Shown: positions 15,866-24,527, counted from the stretch's first letter. The stretch: DNA of 34,136 bases from Flavobacteriales bacterium UBA7468 (GCA_002478565.1 DLPC01000005.1:1-34136), one strand, 5' to 3'. Notes: generated by a model not told the origin, from the letters alone. Numbers and translations: made by a program.

Positions 15866-16574
15866 GGTCTTGAGCTACTTTAGCTTGGTTTTTATCAGTT
15901 TATTGGCACCAAAGGTTGTAGCTCAAAAGCAAATAGACGACCAACTTCACGGCTGGATAGTTTATCAAGGAAATCATCACCTCGCACCAAAGTTTGACCT
16001 TCACACGGAATATCAGTGGCGACGCGCAGACGGCTTTGCTGACTGGCAACAATCTTTGGCAAGAATAGGTCTTGATTATAAATACAATAAAGAACTCACT
16101 TTCTCGGGAGGCTATGGTTGGATCATTACTTACCCTTATGGTTCTCAGCCAATTGCTAAGCAAACCAACGAAAACAGGTTATGGCAGCAAGTGAATGTGA
16201 AACAACAATTGGGCGATATTCAATTCCAACAGCGTTTTCGACTCGAACAACGCTTTATTGATACTTTGTTCCGCCAACGCATTCGTTATCGTACCCAATT
16301 TCTTGTTCCGCTACAGGCAAGTTATACGGAAAAGGGAAAGGGCTTGTTTTTAAATGTAAACAACGAGGTATTTATTGGTTTGGGCAAAGGTATCGGAAAG
16401 AACATCCTTGATCAAAATCGTTTGATTGCTGCGCTTGGTTACCGCTTTACTCCTGACTTTAATATGCAATTGGGTTATCTCAACCAAATGGTTTTCAAGT
16501 CGGACGGTATTCATGTCGAGCGGAACCATACACTTTGGACAACTGTGGTGTACAATCTAGATTTTACCAAATAG
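15840..16574 (+). CDS. DUF2490 protein, predicted outer-membrane beta-barrel
   Basis: A 244-residue protein with a signal peptide (MLQQEGKNKVLSYFSLVFIS, cleaved near VVAQ at 25-29). The mature part is made of alternating short amphipathic strands rich in aromatic and charged residues, such as DLHTEYQWRR, LTFSGGYGWI and FQQRFRLEQRF, ending in a strand with aromatic residues (TTVVYNLDF), typical of small outer-membrane barrels. This is the DUF2490 pattern; the function of that family is not known to me. It starts 26 bases before the SulP stop, so it belongs to the dabAB operon and is followed by the terminator. A role as an anion-permeable pore or sensor for the carbon system is only a guess from position. 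Confidence 0.8.
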   Translation: MLQQEGKNKVLSYFSLVFISLLAPKVVAQKQIDDQLHGWIVYQGNHHLAPKFDLHTEYQWRRADGFADWQQSLARIGLDYKYNKELTFSGGYGWIITYPYGSQPIAKQTNENRLWQQVNVKQQLGDIQFQQRFRLEQRFIDTLFRQRIRYRTQFLVPLQASYTEKGKGLFLNVNNEVFIGLGKGIGKNILDQNRLIAALGYRFTPDFNMQLGYLNQMVFKSDGIHVERNHTLWTTVVYNLDFTK

Positions 16575-16598
16575 ATTGAAGGAATTTTAATCAGAAGA

Positions 16599-16625
16599 AG
16601 CCACTTTTAAAGGTGGCTTTTTTTT
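16599..16625 (+). terminator. Rho-independent terminator closing the dabAB-SulP-DUF2490 operon
   Basis: AGCCACT and GGTGGCT pair (7 bp with one G-U) around TTTAAA, followed by a T run to 16625. It lies 24 bases after the DUF2490 stop. The next gene begins 19 bases after the T run, and TATCTTTC (16625-16632), one base off the -7 consensus, overlaps the end of the T run. Confidence 0.82.
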
Positions 16626-16643
16626 ATCTTTCAAGAAAAAAAC

Positions 16644-18023
16644 TTGAAAAGAAGAGAATTTATCCAAAAAACGAGTATTGTTGGTGCCGGCGCATTCATG
16701 CTTCCTAACGAAGTATTTTCTTTTTCTGCGAAGCCATTAAAACGCGTTCGACTAGGCTTCATCGCAACCGGTTTTAGAGGGCAAACCCATATTGAAGAAA
16801 TGCTCAAGCGTTCGGATGTCGAGATCGTCGCGCTTGCAGATCCTAATCCGCGCATGATCAAAGATGCGCTTGCGCTCATTGAAAAAGCGGGGCATCCTGC
16901 TCCGGCAGTCTATCAAGACGGTCCTGAGGACTATCTTCAGCTGTTGGCTAGAACCGATATCGATGCTGTTTTTGTATCATCTCCTTGGGAATGGCATTTA
17001 GCGCATGGCGTTGCGGCGATGAAAGCCGGAAAAATAGTCGGGATGGAAGTAGGTGGAGCCATGAAGCTCGAAGATTGTTGGGAGTATGTTAAAATCTCTG
17101 AGCAAACAGGTGTGCCAATTATGCCGCTTGAAAATGTCTGTTATCGCCGCGATGTCATGGCTATTTTGAATATGGTCAGACAAGGTATGTTCGGTGAAAT
17201 TGTACACGCCCAAGGTGGCTATGAACACGACCTTCGGGGTGTCTTGTTTAATGATGGAAATAGTGCCTACAATTCAGGCGTAGAATTTGGCGAAAAAGGT
17301 TTCAGCGAAGCCGCTTGGCGCACCAATCATTATGTGAATCGCAATGGAGAGCTGTATCCTACACATGGCTTGGGTCCTGTAGCCACCATGCTCGATTTAA
17401 ATCGGGGTAATCGTTTGGTACGTTTAAGTTCATTCTCAAGTAAATCCAGGGGTCTTAATGACTACATTCTCAAGCACCCAAAAGGTGGCCCTGAGCATCC
17501 AAATGCAAAAATTGAATTCAAACAAGGTGATGTCGTGACCACTCATCTACAATGTGCCAATGGTGAAACAATCATTCTGACACACGATACCAGTTTGCAG
17601 CGCCCTTATAATTTAGGTTTTAGGGTTCAGGGAACCAAAGGTATTTGGCAAGATTTTGGTTGGGGCGACCCCGAACAAGGACACATTTATTTTGAAGATC
17701 AAATGAAACACTCGCATCGCTGGGACAATACCAAAAATTGGCTTGAACAATATGATCATCCGCTATGGAAAGCAAATGCAGCAGCTGCAGAAAACTCTGG
17801 ACATGGAGGTATGGATTACTTTGTAGACAATGCGTTTATCGAATGCATCAAACAAAATATAGCTTTTCCTTTGGATGTTTATGACCTTGCTAGTTGGTAT
17901 GCGATCACGCCACTAAGTGAAAAATCCGTCGCTTCAAATGGAGCGCCTCAAGAAATTCCCGATTTTACAAAGGGTGCATGGAAAAATAGAAAGCCCATTT
18001 TTGCCCTAGATGCCAACTACTAA
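16644..18023 (+). CDS. GH109 alpha-N-acetylgalactosaminidase-like protein, Tat-exported
   Basis: A 459-residue Gfo/Idh/MocA-fold protein that I recognise as glycoside hydrolase family 109, very close to the Elizabethkingia alpha-N-acetylgalactosaminidase; these use a bound NAD+ to cleave terminal alpha-GalNAc. Visible: a twin-arginine signal (KRREFIQKTSIVGAGAF, residues 2-18), the nucleotide-binding loop FIATGFRGQTH (39-49), VSSPWEWH (111-118), the block MPLENVCYRRDVMAI (160-174), and NGELYPTHGLGPV (234-246). The start codon is TTG; no in-frame ATG lies before the signal. Some family members lack this activity, so the exact substrate is uncertain. It overlaps the nucleotidyltransferase gene by 14 bases, giving an operon for GalNAc use. 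Confidence 0.9.
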   Translation: MKRREFIQKTSIVGAGAFMLPNEVFSFSAKPLKRVRLGFIATGFRGQTHIEEMLKRSDVEIVALADPNPRMIKDALALIEKAGHPAPAVYQDGPEDYLQLLARTDIDAVFVSSPWEWHLAHGVAAMKAGKIVGMEVGGAMKLEDCWEYVKISEQTGVPIMPLENVCYRRDVMAILNMVRQGMFGEIVHAQGGYEHDLRGVLFNDGNSAYNSGVEFGEKGFSEAAWRTNHYVNRNGELYPTHGLGPVATMLDLNRGNRLVRLSSFSSKSRGLNDYILKHPKGGPEHPNAKIEFKQGDVVTTHLQCANGETIILTHDTSLQRPYNLGFRVQGTKGIWQDFGWGDPEQGHIYFEDQMKHSHRWDNTKNWLEQYDHPLWKANAAAAENSGHGGMDYFVDNAFIECIKQNIAFPLDVYDLASWYAITPLSEKSVASNGAPQEIPDFTKGAWKNRKPIFALDANY

Positions 18024-18864
18024 ATTAGCATTAGTCATATTAGCAGGAGGGCTCGGGAGCCGTTTTGGTGGCGACAAGCAGTTGCAACCCTTTGGTGCTA
18101 CTGGCCGTTTTTTATTTGAATATGCTTGTTATGATGCTAAAAAAGCCAGTTTTGATAAGGTTTTTGTCATCGTAAGGCCAGGAATGGAGTCAGAGGTAGA
18201 CCAACAGTTGAAAAAATGGATGTCGCCTCATCGCTTTGAAATACTCGTGCAGTCACAAACACGTCAAAAACCTTGGGGAACAGCACATGCGCTCAGTTTT
18301 TTGAGTGGTAAGTGGTCGGGTAGTTTCTTGGTACTCAATGCTGACGATTATTACGGCAATACGATCATGCAGCAAGTTCAAGCGCTTCATGCGCAAGGCG
18401 TCAGTGCAGCTTGTTTGGCTTATCCCTTGGGTGAAACACTGAGTTTATATGGTGCGGTTTCTAGGGGAATTTGCAAATTGAACCGGAATTTTCTTTCCCA
18501 AATCACTGAAAAAACAAAACTTCAGTCCGTTGAAGGGAACATCAAAGATGAGTTTGGGATGACCTATCCTCACGATGCCTTGATTTCTATGAATGCCTGG
18601 TTCTTACCAACAAAATTCTTAGACTTTTTAGCGCAATATGTTGCAGACCACCTGCTTCAATATGCAAATGAGACTCAAAGCGAAATTTATTTACCAAACG
18701 CTATTCAACATGCTATTGCTTCTAAATTACTAGAGGTACGTGTAGTCAAATCGGAAGGAAGTTGGTTCGGCCTTACGTATCCTCAAGATTTGGAGGGGGC
18801 AGTACAACGAATTGAACAATTAGAGGAATTGGTTTATCCTATTTACTTTGAACAATGGACCTGA
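18010..18864 (+). CDS. Sugar nucleotidyltransferase
   Basis: A 284-residue protein with a nucleotidyltransferase fold. The nucleotide-binding signature LAGGLGSRFGGDKQLQPFG is at 11-29, a second binding motif PWGTAHA at 88-94 and the metal-binding NADDYYG at 110-116. These enzymes transfer NMP from NTP to a sugar 1-phosphate. It is longer than the simple RmlA/GlmU domain and has no hexapeptide repeats. It sits between the GH109 gene and the sugar kinase gene with overlaps on both sides (14 and 10 bases). The natural reading is a GalNAc-1-phosphate or GlcNAc-1-phosphate uridylyltransferase; the substrate is inferred. Confidence 0.88.
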   Translation: MPTTKLALVILAGGLGSRFGGDKQLQPFGATGRFLFEYACYDAKKASFDKVFVIVRPGMESEVDQQLKKWMSPHRFEILVQSQTRQKPWGTAHALSFLSGKWSGSFLVLNADDYYGNTIMQQVQALHAQGVSAACLAYPLGETLSLYGAVSRGICKLNRNFLSQITEKTKLQSVEGNIKDEFGMTYPHDALISMNAWFLPTKFLDFLAQYVADHLLQYANETQSEIYLPNAIQHAIASKLLEVRVVKSEGSWFGLTYPQDLEGAVQRIEQLEELVYPIYFEQWT

Positions 18865-19850
18865 AGCATTTATTAGATAGTGTTTGGGGCTTGAAAGTAA
18901 CTGAAGTCAAACCCATTGATCAAGGGCTGATCAACCATACTTGGTTGGTTCGGACTCCCACACATAATTTTATCTTGCAACAAATCAATACATCTGTATT
19001 TAAAAATCCAGTCTTGTTGCAAGATCAGCTGCATTGGCTTTCTCAAAATTTAGTATTAGAAAATTTGGTCCCCTTGGAATTTATGGAATTAAAGGGGCAA
19101 ACTTGTTTTGAGTATGAACAGCAGTTTTTCAGGTTGCTTCGCGCTATATCGCCAAGTATATCTCTTAGCCAACTCGATGATCATATTGCTCGTTTGGCAG
19201 CAAGTGCATTGTTAGCATTTCATGCAGCTTTGCGAAAGGTAACTTCAGAAAAATGGACAGAACCCATCAACAATTTCTTAAGCCCAAATTTTAGAGTTGC
19301 CGCGTACTATGAGGCGAAGCAAAATGCAAATCCAAAGTTATTGGAGGCTTCAAAGGATGCAATTTTTTCCTTAGAACGACAAATACACCTGATTCATGCA
19401 TGGCAAGCGCTGCTTGATACGGAGCCAAAAGAGCTCATCCATGCCGATCCTAAACTGAGTAATTTTTTATTTGCAACAAATGCAAAAGCAGTCCGAGCGC
19501 TCATCGATTGGGATACCATTCAATTCGGGAGCCCATACTATGACTACGCCGATATGATTAGGTCCTTTTGTAGTGTAGGAGAGGAGATTCACTCGGAGCA
19601 AAAATTATTCAAGGCAACTATTTTTGAGGCGCTGCTGGCTACTTTTAAAGTCGATGAAAATAAATTGTATACTGCCACTCAAGGACTCATTTTAGTCCAG
19701 GCGTTGCGTTTTTTGAGCGATTTTTTAGAAGGAAATCGGTACTACAAAGTAAACGACGTGCTGCATAATTTGAGACGTGCCGAAAATCAGCTTCAACTCG
19801 TTAAAGAGTTGCAAGCGCATTGGCTTACCACTCGTAAGCAAGCTCAGTAA
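18855..19850 (+). CDS. APH-fold sugar kinase, probably N-acetylhexosamine 1-kinase-like
   Basis: A 331-residue kinase of the aminoglycoside phosphotransferase fold. The Brenner motif is HADPKLSN (196-203, H196, D198, N203) and the metal motif is IDWD (217-220). The N-terminal lobe has QGLINHTWLV (23-32) and FILQQINTSVFKNP (39-52), a pattern seen in NahK, which phosphorylates GalNAc and GlcNAc at C1. The gene overlaps the nucleotidyltransferase by 10 bases, and with GH109 upstream it fits a salvage sequence: release, 1-phosphorylation, activation. Homoserine or choline kinase is a less likely alternative. The 3' end overlaps the convergent KdsC-like gene by 26 bases. Confidence 0.84.
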   Translation: MDLKHLLDSVWGLKVTEVKPIDQGLINHTWLVRTPTHNFILQQINTSVFKNPVLLQDQLHWLSQNLVLENLVPLEFMELKGQTCFEYEQQFFRLLRAISPSISLSQLDDHIARLAASALLAFHAALRKVTSEKWTEPINNFLSPNFRVAAYYEAKQNANPKLLEASKDAIFSLERQIHLIHAWQALLDTEPKELIHADPKLSNFLFATNAKAVRALIDWDTIQFGSPYYDYADMIRSFCSVGEEIHSEQKLFKATIFEALLATFKVDENKLYTATQGLILVQALRFLSDFLEGNRYYKVNDVLHNLRRAENQLQLVKELQAHWLTTRKQAQ

Positions 19851-20343
19851 GCCATTTTCCTTGACAGCGAAGGGTTTGTTCGATGAGGTCACGAACACAA
19901 GTTTTTCCGCCTAAAAATGGGCTTTGATAATGCACAACAGCTTTTACGTCGCTCACGGCGTCTTGAGGGCACGTAGAAAGCCCAGCTTTTCGAAGTACAG
20001 GAATATCTGGGATGTCATCGCCCATGTAGGCAATTTCATTGTCTTGGAGTCCGAATTGAGCTTTGATGGCTTCATAGCGCTCAAGTTTGTTATGGGCACC
20101 TAAGAATACGTCGTGTACCCCAAGGCCCATTAAGCGCTTTTTTACTTCTGGTGATGAACCTCCGGTAATGCAAAATATACGGTAACCCATCTTGACGGCA
20201 TACTGCACAGCATAACCGTCTTTAGAGTTGAGTGCACGCACAATTTCATCATTGATCAAGTAAACTTTGCCGTCAGTAAAAACGCCGTCTACATCAAAAA
20301 TAAAGGTGCTGATTTGATTGAGTCTTTGTTTGTAACTAAGCAT
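19825..20343 (-). CDS. kdsC: KdsC-like HAD phosphatase (3-deoxy-D-manno-octulosonate 8-phosphatase family)
   Basis: A 172-residue HAD phosphatase of the small, capless KdsC type. Motif I is FIFDVDGVFTDG (nucleophile D near residue 17), motif II FCITGG, and motif III/IV YMGDDIPDIPVL. Length and motifs match KDO-8-phosphate phosphatase, needed for LPS inner core. The ATG at 20343 is preferred over an upstream start at 20403, which would add 20 residues without homology and overlap DUF2520 heavily; from 20343 the overlap with DUF2520 is only 8 bases. It is last in the secA-DUF2520-kdsC unit. Its last 26 bases overlap the convergent kinase gene. Confidence 0.88.
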   Translation of the reverse strand: MLSYKQRLNQISTFIFDVDGVFTDGKVYLINDEIVRALNSKDGYAVQYAVKMGYRIFCITGGSSPEVKKRLMGLGVHDVFLGAHNKLERYEAIKAQFGLQDNEIAYMGDDIPDIPVLRKAGLSTCPQDAVSDVKAVVHYQSPFLGGKTCVRDLIEQTLRCQGKWLTELAYEW

Positions 20344-21094
20344 TTTTAAAAAGATCTTGAATGCGTTGGGTGAGTTGATTGTAAACCTCGAGTTGTTGGC
20401 CACTTAGTTGTTTTCTATGGCGCTCAAGGGTGTTTTCATCGTGTCTGAGCGCAGGGCCAGTTTGTGCTTTTTCAGGCCCCAAAAGAATTGCTTTTGCGAT
20501 GGTTTCGTTCAATAATGGATAGACAGGCGTGAAATCAAGTTGGGCCTCTGCCAGGATTTTACTAGCCTCGAGTAACATGAGGTTGCCAAAATTATTGACA
20601 AAAACCCCAGCCAAATGGTATTGTGCGCGTTGAGCAGAACCACAAGCTTGGAATTGGGCACCCATTTGTTGTAAAAAGGCGGTGATGCGTTGCAATACGA
20701 AATCGTTTTTCCCTTCGATCATGAACGGTATGTCTGAAACGAGAAGATCACGGTTGGTCGAGATGCTTTGGTATGGGTAGCAAACACCGAGGTTTTCGTG
20801 TGCAAACAATTTGATACTTGGGCTACCAGCCGTATAAGCCGCAAATTGTTGCGCACTGAGTTGCCCGATGACCTCTGGTAAGGCATCATCTGAAACACAA
20901 ATCAGAATCAGGTCTGCTTTGAGTTCGGCAATAGATGAAGCAGCAACACAATTGTATTGTAAGGCGAGATCGTTGGCTTTATTTTGATTACGGGCATAAA
21001 TACCTGAAATTGAAATCTGGGCATCAGCGGCAAGTCGCAAAAGCGTTTGGGCAACCCTTCCGGATCCAATGATTGCAATTTGAAAAAGGTGCAT
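20336..21094 (-). CDS. DUF2520 Rossmann-fold protein
   Basis: A 252-residue protein with an N-terminal dinucleotide-binding domain (FQIAIIGSGRVAQTLLRLA, residues 4-22, a GxGxxxxxL form of the loop) and the C-terminal helical DUF2520 domain (about 120-245), containing YHLAGVFVNNFGNLM and ETIAKA. The family resembles ketopantoate reductase or pyrroline-5-carboxylate reductase in architecture, but its reaction is not known to me. It lies 7 bases after the secA stop and overlaps kdsC by 8 bases, an order common in Bacteroidota. Confidence 0.88.
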   Translation of the reverse strand: MHLFQIAIIGSGRVAQTLLRLAADAQISISGIYARNQNKANDLALQYNCVAASSIAELKADLILICVSDDALPEVIGQLSAQQFAAYTAGSPSIKLFAHENLGVCYPYQSISTNRDLLVSDIPFMIEGKNDFVLQRITAFLQQMGAQFQACGSAQRAQYHLAGVFVNNFGNLMLLEASKILAEAQLDFTPVYPLLNETIAKAILLGPEKAQTGPALRHDENTLERHRKQLSGQQLEVYNQLTQRIQDLFKNA

Positions 21095-21101
21095 CAGTTA
21101 A

Positions 21102-24100
21102 TTATTGTCCGTGGCACTGCTTATATTTCTTACCACTTCCACAAGGGCAAGGGTCATTGCGTCCAATTTTTGGATCTGCAACTACAGGTTGTTGTTTTTC
21201 ACGTTGTGGCATCGAATTAGCAATGGCTTGTTCATAGCCCTCGCGTCCTTCAAAAGCTGGGGGTGTTGTGCTGCTTGTAGAAGAAAGTTGTGCTTTATCG
21301 TAATGATTTTGGTGGTCTTCTTTGTTGGTACTTTCGATTTGTTGCTCAACTGGAACATCCATTTTCATGAGTAATTCGAGCGCTTCTTCATTCAGACGGT
21401 TCAACATAGCGCGGAACAATTCGTAGGACTCGAGTTTGTATATCACAAGTGGATCTTTTTGCTCGTATTGGGCATTGCGCACCGCCGAACGGAGGTCGTC
21501 CATTTCGCGGAGGTGTTCTTTCCATTCTTCGTCAATTTTGCTGAGGATGACATTGCGCTCAAAGTATTTGCTGATCACTTTGCCTTCTGTTTTGTAGGCT
21601 TCTTCTAGATTGACAATAAGCTGAAGTTGGCGGCGGCCGTCTGTGAGTGGGAACACGATGTTTTTATATTGCTGAGACATAGTCTCAAAAACATGTTTCA
21701 CTTGTGGGTAAGCCAAGCGCGCAATTTTTTCACATTTGCGATCATAGGCATCTCGGAGCGATTGATAAGTGCGTTCAGTGAGCTCTTGGGTGGAGATGGT
21801 TTTGAAAGTGGCTTCATCAACAGGTGCTTCTATTCCGATGAGTCGGAGCACTTCGAGTTCAAAATCTTGGAATGTGCCTTTGGCGTGTGCGGCAACTGTT
21901 GTTTCGCAGAGTTCATAGAACATGTTGTCGATGTCCATATCAAGGCGGTCACCGTAAAGCGCATTGCGGCGTTTTTTGTAGATGGCCTTGCGCTGCGCAT
22001 TCATGACGTCGTCGTACTCAAGGAGGTTTTTACGCATCCCGAAATTGTTCTCTTCTACCTTTTTCTGAGCGCGTTCGATCGATTTAGAAACCATACCAGC
22101 GGTAATCACTTCGCCTTCTTTGAGGCCCATGCGGTCCATGATGGCTGCAATGCGCTCAGAACCAAATTTACGCATGAGGTCGTCTTCCAAGGAGACAAAG
22201 AAACGCGATGATCCTGGATCACCTTGACGGCCCGAGCGACCACGCAACTGGCGGTCCACACGGCGTGAGTCATGTCGTTCAGTACCAATAATGGCCAAAC
22301 CACCTGCTTCTTTGACACCAGCACCTAATTTGATGTCGGTACCACGACCCGCCATGTTGGTGGCAATGGTTACCGTTCCGGCTTGCCCTGCATTGGCTAC
22401 AATTTCGGCTTCTTTTTGATGGTATTTGGCATTGAGTACTTGGTGCGGAATTTTCTTCATTTGTAGCATTCGCGACAACAATTCAGAAATTTCTACGGTA
22501 GTGGTACCTACGAGCACTGGGCGGCCAGCAGCTACCAAGCTTTCGATTTCTAAAATAATGGCGTTGTATTTTTCACGCGCTGTTTTGTAAACGAAGTCGT
22601 CTTGGTCTTTGCGTGAAATGGCGCGGTTGGTAGGCACTACCACTACATCTAACTTATAGATGTCCCAGAATTCGCGGGCTTCTGTTTCAGCCGTACCGGT
22701 CATGCCGGCGAGCTTGTGGTACATCCTGAAATAATTCTGAAGCGTAATGGAAGCATAGGTTTGTGTGGCGGCTTCGACGGTTACGTTTTCTTTGGCTTCG
22801 ATGGCTTGGTGCAAACCGTCAGAATAACGACGACCTTCCATAATACGCCCCGTAGATTCGTCGACGATTTTGACTTTGCCGTCCATGATCACGTACTCCA
22901 CTTCTTTTTCAAAAAGGGTGTAGGCGCGCAATAATTGACTAACCGAGTGTATGCGCTCCGATTTGATAGAGTAATCGCGGACAAGAGCGTCTTTGCGCTC
23001 GAGGTAGGCGTCTTTGTCGAGTTGCTCTTTTTGCAACTTGGCAATTTCAGCCCCGATGTCTGGCATCACGAAGAAATCGCGGTCGTCTTGACCTGAAACG
23101 AGGTCAATACCCTTGTCTGTGAGTTCAATGGAGTTATTTTTTTCATCGATGACAAAGAACAGCTCGACGTCGATCTTCTTCATTTGTTTGCCTTGTTCGG
23201 CCATGTAGAAATTCTCGGTTTTTTGGAGGTGCACTTTGATACCAGGCTCAGACAAAAACTTAATGAGTGTTCTGTTTTTTGGCAAACCGCGATGCGCTCT
23301 GAGTAGGGCAATACCACCTTCTTCAAGCATGCGTTTTTGCTCGTTTTTGTCTGGGTTTGGCTCGTTGATGACACTCAGGAGCTTTTTGGCATCAGATAAA
23401 CACTGCTGTACATAGGCTTTTTGTGCTTCCACGACGCGCTCGATGCGCGGCTTAAGGACATGAAATTCGTGTTCGTCGCCTTTTGGGGTTGGACCTGCAA
23501 TGATGAGCGGTGTTCTGGCGTCGTCTATGAGAACGGAGTCAACTTCATCGACAATGGCAAAATGGTGTTTGCGCTGAACGATGTCGTCGACGTGGCCCGC
23601 CATGTTGTCGCGGAGGTAGTCGAAGCCAAATTCGTTGTTGGTTCCGAAAGTAATGTCGGCTAAATAAGCCTGACGGCGGCTTTGAGAGTTGGGTTGGTGT
23701 TTATCGATGCAGTCGACGCGCAAACCGTGAAATTCGTAAAGAGGACCCATCCATTCGGCATCGCGTTTGGCAAGGTAGTCGTTGACTGTAACTACGTGTA
23801 CACCTTTGCCAGCAAGTGCATTGAGGTACACAGGTAGGGTTGCTACGAGTGTTTTTCCTTCACCGGTTTGCATTTCGGCGATATTACCGCGATGTAGAAC
23901 GGCGCCTCCCATGAGCTGTACATCGTAATGTACCATTGACCAATTGATGCGGTTGCCAGCGGCTGTCCATTCGTTGTGCCAAATGGCGTTGTCGCCTTCG
24001 ATGCTGATGCCATCGCGCTTTGCGGCTAGTTCTTTGTCAAAGTCAGAGGCGCTTACTTTGAGTTGGCCGTTTTCAGACCACCTGCGTGCTGTTTCTTTGA

Positions 24101-24443
24101 CTACAGAAAAGGCCTCTGGCAAAATGACAAGCAATTCCTCTTCAATGCGTTCGTCGATGCGCTTAGCGAGTTGGTCAACTTGTTCGTAAAGTGCTTCTTT
24201 TTCTTCGAAAGGTGTTTGGAGGTCAGCGGCTTTGAGTTCGAGCGCTGCAAGTTCTGATTCTAATGCGGCAATTGCTTCTTTAATTTGGGCTTGAAAACTT
24301 TGCGTTTTACCACGAAGTTGGTCGTCTGAGAGTTGTTTGATCTGCTCCCAAGCTGCGTTTGCTTTTTCTACGAATGGCCAGTATTCCTTGCGGTCTTTGG
24401 CGTTCTTGTCTCCGAATATCGATTTGAGTAAATCCCCGATCAT
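21102..24443 (-). CDS. secA: Preprotein translocase ATPase SecA
   Basis: The 1113-residue ATPase motor that pushes proteins through SecYEG. It has Walker A EMQTGEGKTLVA at about 190-201, the DEVDSVLIDDARTPLI block, helicase-like motifs with TNMAGRGTDIKLG and GRSGRQGDPGSSRFF, and the C-terminal zinc tail CPCGSGKKYKQCHGQ. It is about 200 residues longer than E. coli SecA; extra length is in the N-terminal coiled region (about 55-110) and around the preprotein cross-linking domain, as is usual in Bacteroidota. The ATG at 24443 (MIGDLLKSIFG) is preferred over one at 24470, which lies inside the -7 element. It heads the secA-DUF2520-kdsC unit. Confidence 0.97.
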   Translation of the reverse strand: MIGDLLKSIFGDKNAKDRKEYWPFVEKANAAWEQIKQLSDDQLRGKTQSFQAQIKEAIAALESELAALELKAADLQTPFEEKEALYEQVDQLAKRIDERIEEELLVILPEAFSVVKETARRWSENGQLKVSASDFDKELAAKRDGISIEGDNAIWHNEWTAAGNRINWSMVHYDVQLMGGAVLHRGNIAEMQTGEGKTLVATLPVYLNALAGKGVHVVTVNDYLAKRDAEWMGPLYEFHGLRVDCIDKHQPNSQSRRQAYLADITFGTNNEFGFDYLRDNMAGHVDDIVQRKHHFAIVDEVDSVLIDDARTPLIIAGPTPKGDEHEFHVLKPRIERVVEAQKAYVQQCLSDAKKLLSVINEPNPDKNEQKRMLEEGGIALLRAHRGLPKNRTLIKFLSEPGIKVHLQKTENFYMAEQGKQMKKIDVELFFVIDEKNNSIELTDKGIDLVSGQDDRDFFVMPDIGAEIAKLQKEQLDKDAYLERKDALVRDYSIKSERIHSVSQLLRAYTLFEKEVEYVIMDGKVKIVDESTGRIMEGRRYSDGLHQAIEAKENVTVEAATQTYASITLQNYFRMYHKLAGMTGTAETEAREFWDIYKLDVVVVPTNRAISRKDQDDFVYKTAREKYNAIILEIESLVAAGRPVLVGTTTVEISELLSRMLQMKKIPHQVLNAKYHQKEAEIVANAGQAGTVTIATNMAGRGTDIKLGAGVKEAGGLAIIGTERHDSRRVDRQLRGRSGRQGDPGSSRFFVSLEDDLMRKFGSERIAAIMDRMGLKEGEVITAGMVSKSIERAQKKVEENNFGMRKNLLEYDDVMNAQRKAIYKKRRNALYGDRLDMDIDNMFYELCETTVAAHAKGTFQDFELEVLRLIGIEAPVDEATFKTISTQELTERTYQSLRDAYDRKCEKIARLAYPQVKHVFETMSQQYKNIVFPLTDGRRQLQLIVNLEEAYKTEGKVISKYFERNVILSKIDEEWKEHLREMDDLRSAVRNAQYEQKDPLVIYKLESYELFRAMLNRLNEEALELLMKMDVPVEQQIESTNKEDHQNHYDKAQLSSTSSTTPPAFEGREGYEQAIANSMPQREKQQPVVADPKIGRNDPCPCGSGKKYKQCHGQ

Positions 24444-24467
24444 GTGTGTGTTCAATTTAGCGAACTT

Positions 24468-24502
24468 CAAAATTAATGAATTCTATGGATTTTCGCCTCA
24501 AA
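24468..24502 (-). promoter_or_regulatory. secA promoter
   Basis: On the minus strand TTTG (24502-24499), a 23-base spacer and TAATTTTG (24475-24468) match the Bacteroidota promoter. It gives secA a leader of about 21 bases from the ATG at 24443 and rules out the more upstream ATG at 24470. Confidence 0.68.
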
Positions 24503-24519
24503 ATAAGCGCTATTTCAGC

Positions 24520-24527
24520 TATCTTTG
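24520..24527 (+). promoter_or_regulatory. guaA -7 element, leaderless arrangement
   Basis: TATCTTTG, exact to TAnnTTTG, ends 4 bases before the guaA ATG at 24532. In this promoter class transcription starts about that distance downstream, so the mRNA should begin at or next to the AUG. No TTTG is at the -33 distance. Confidence 0.65.

Noticed and set aside
21627..22211. A 194-codon open frame on the plus strand
   Set aside because: It is fully antisense to conserved secA sequence and its protein has no recognisable motifs. Long antisense frames are expected in such a biased gene.
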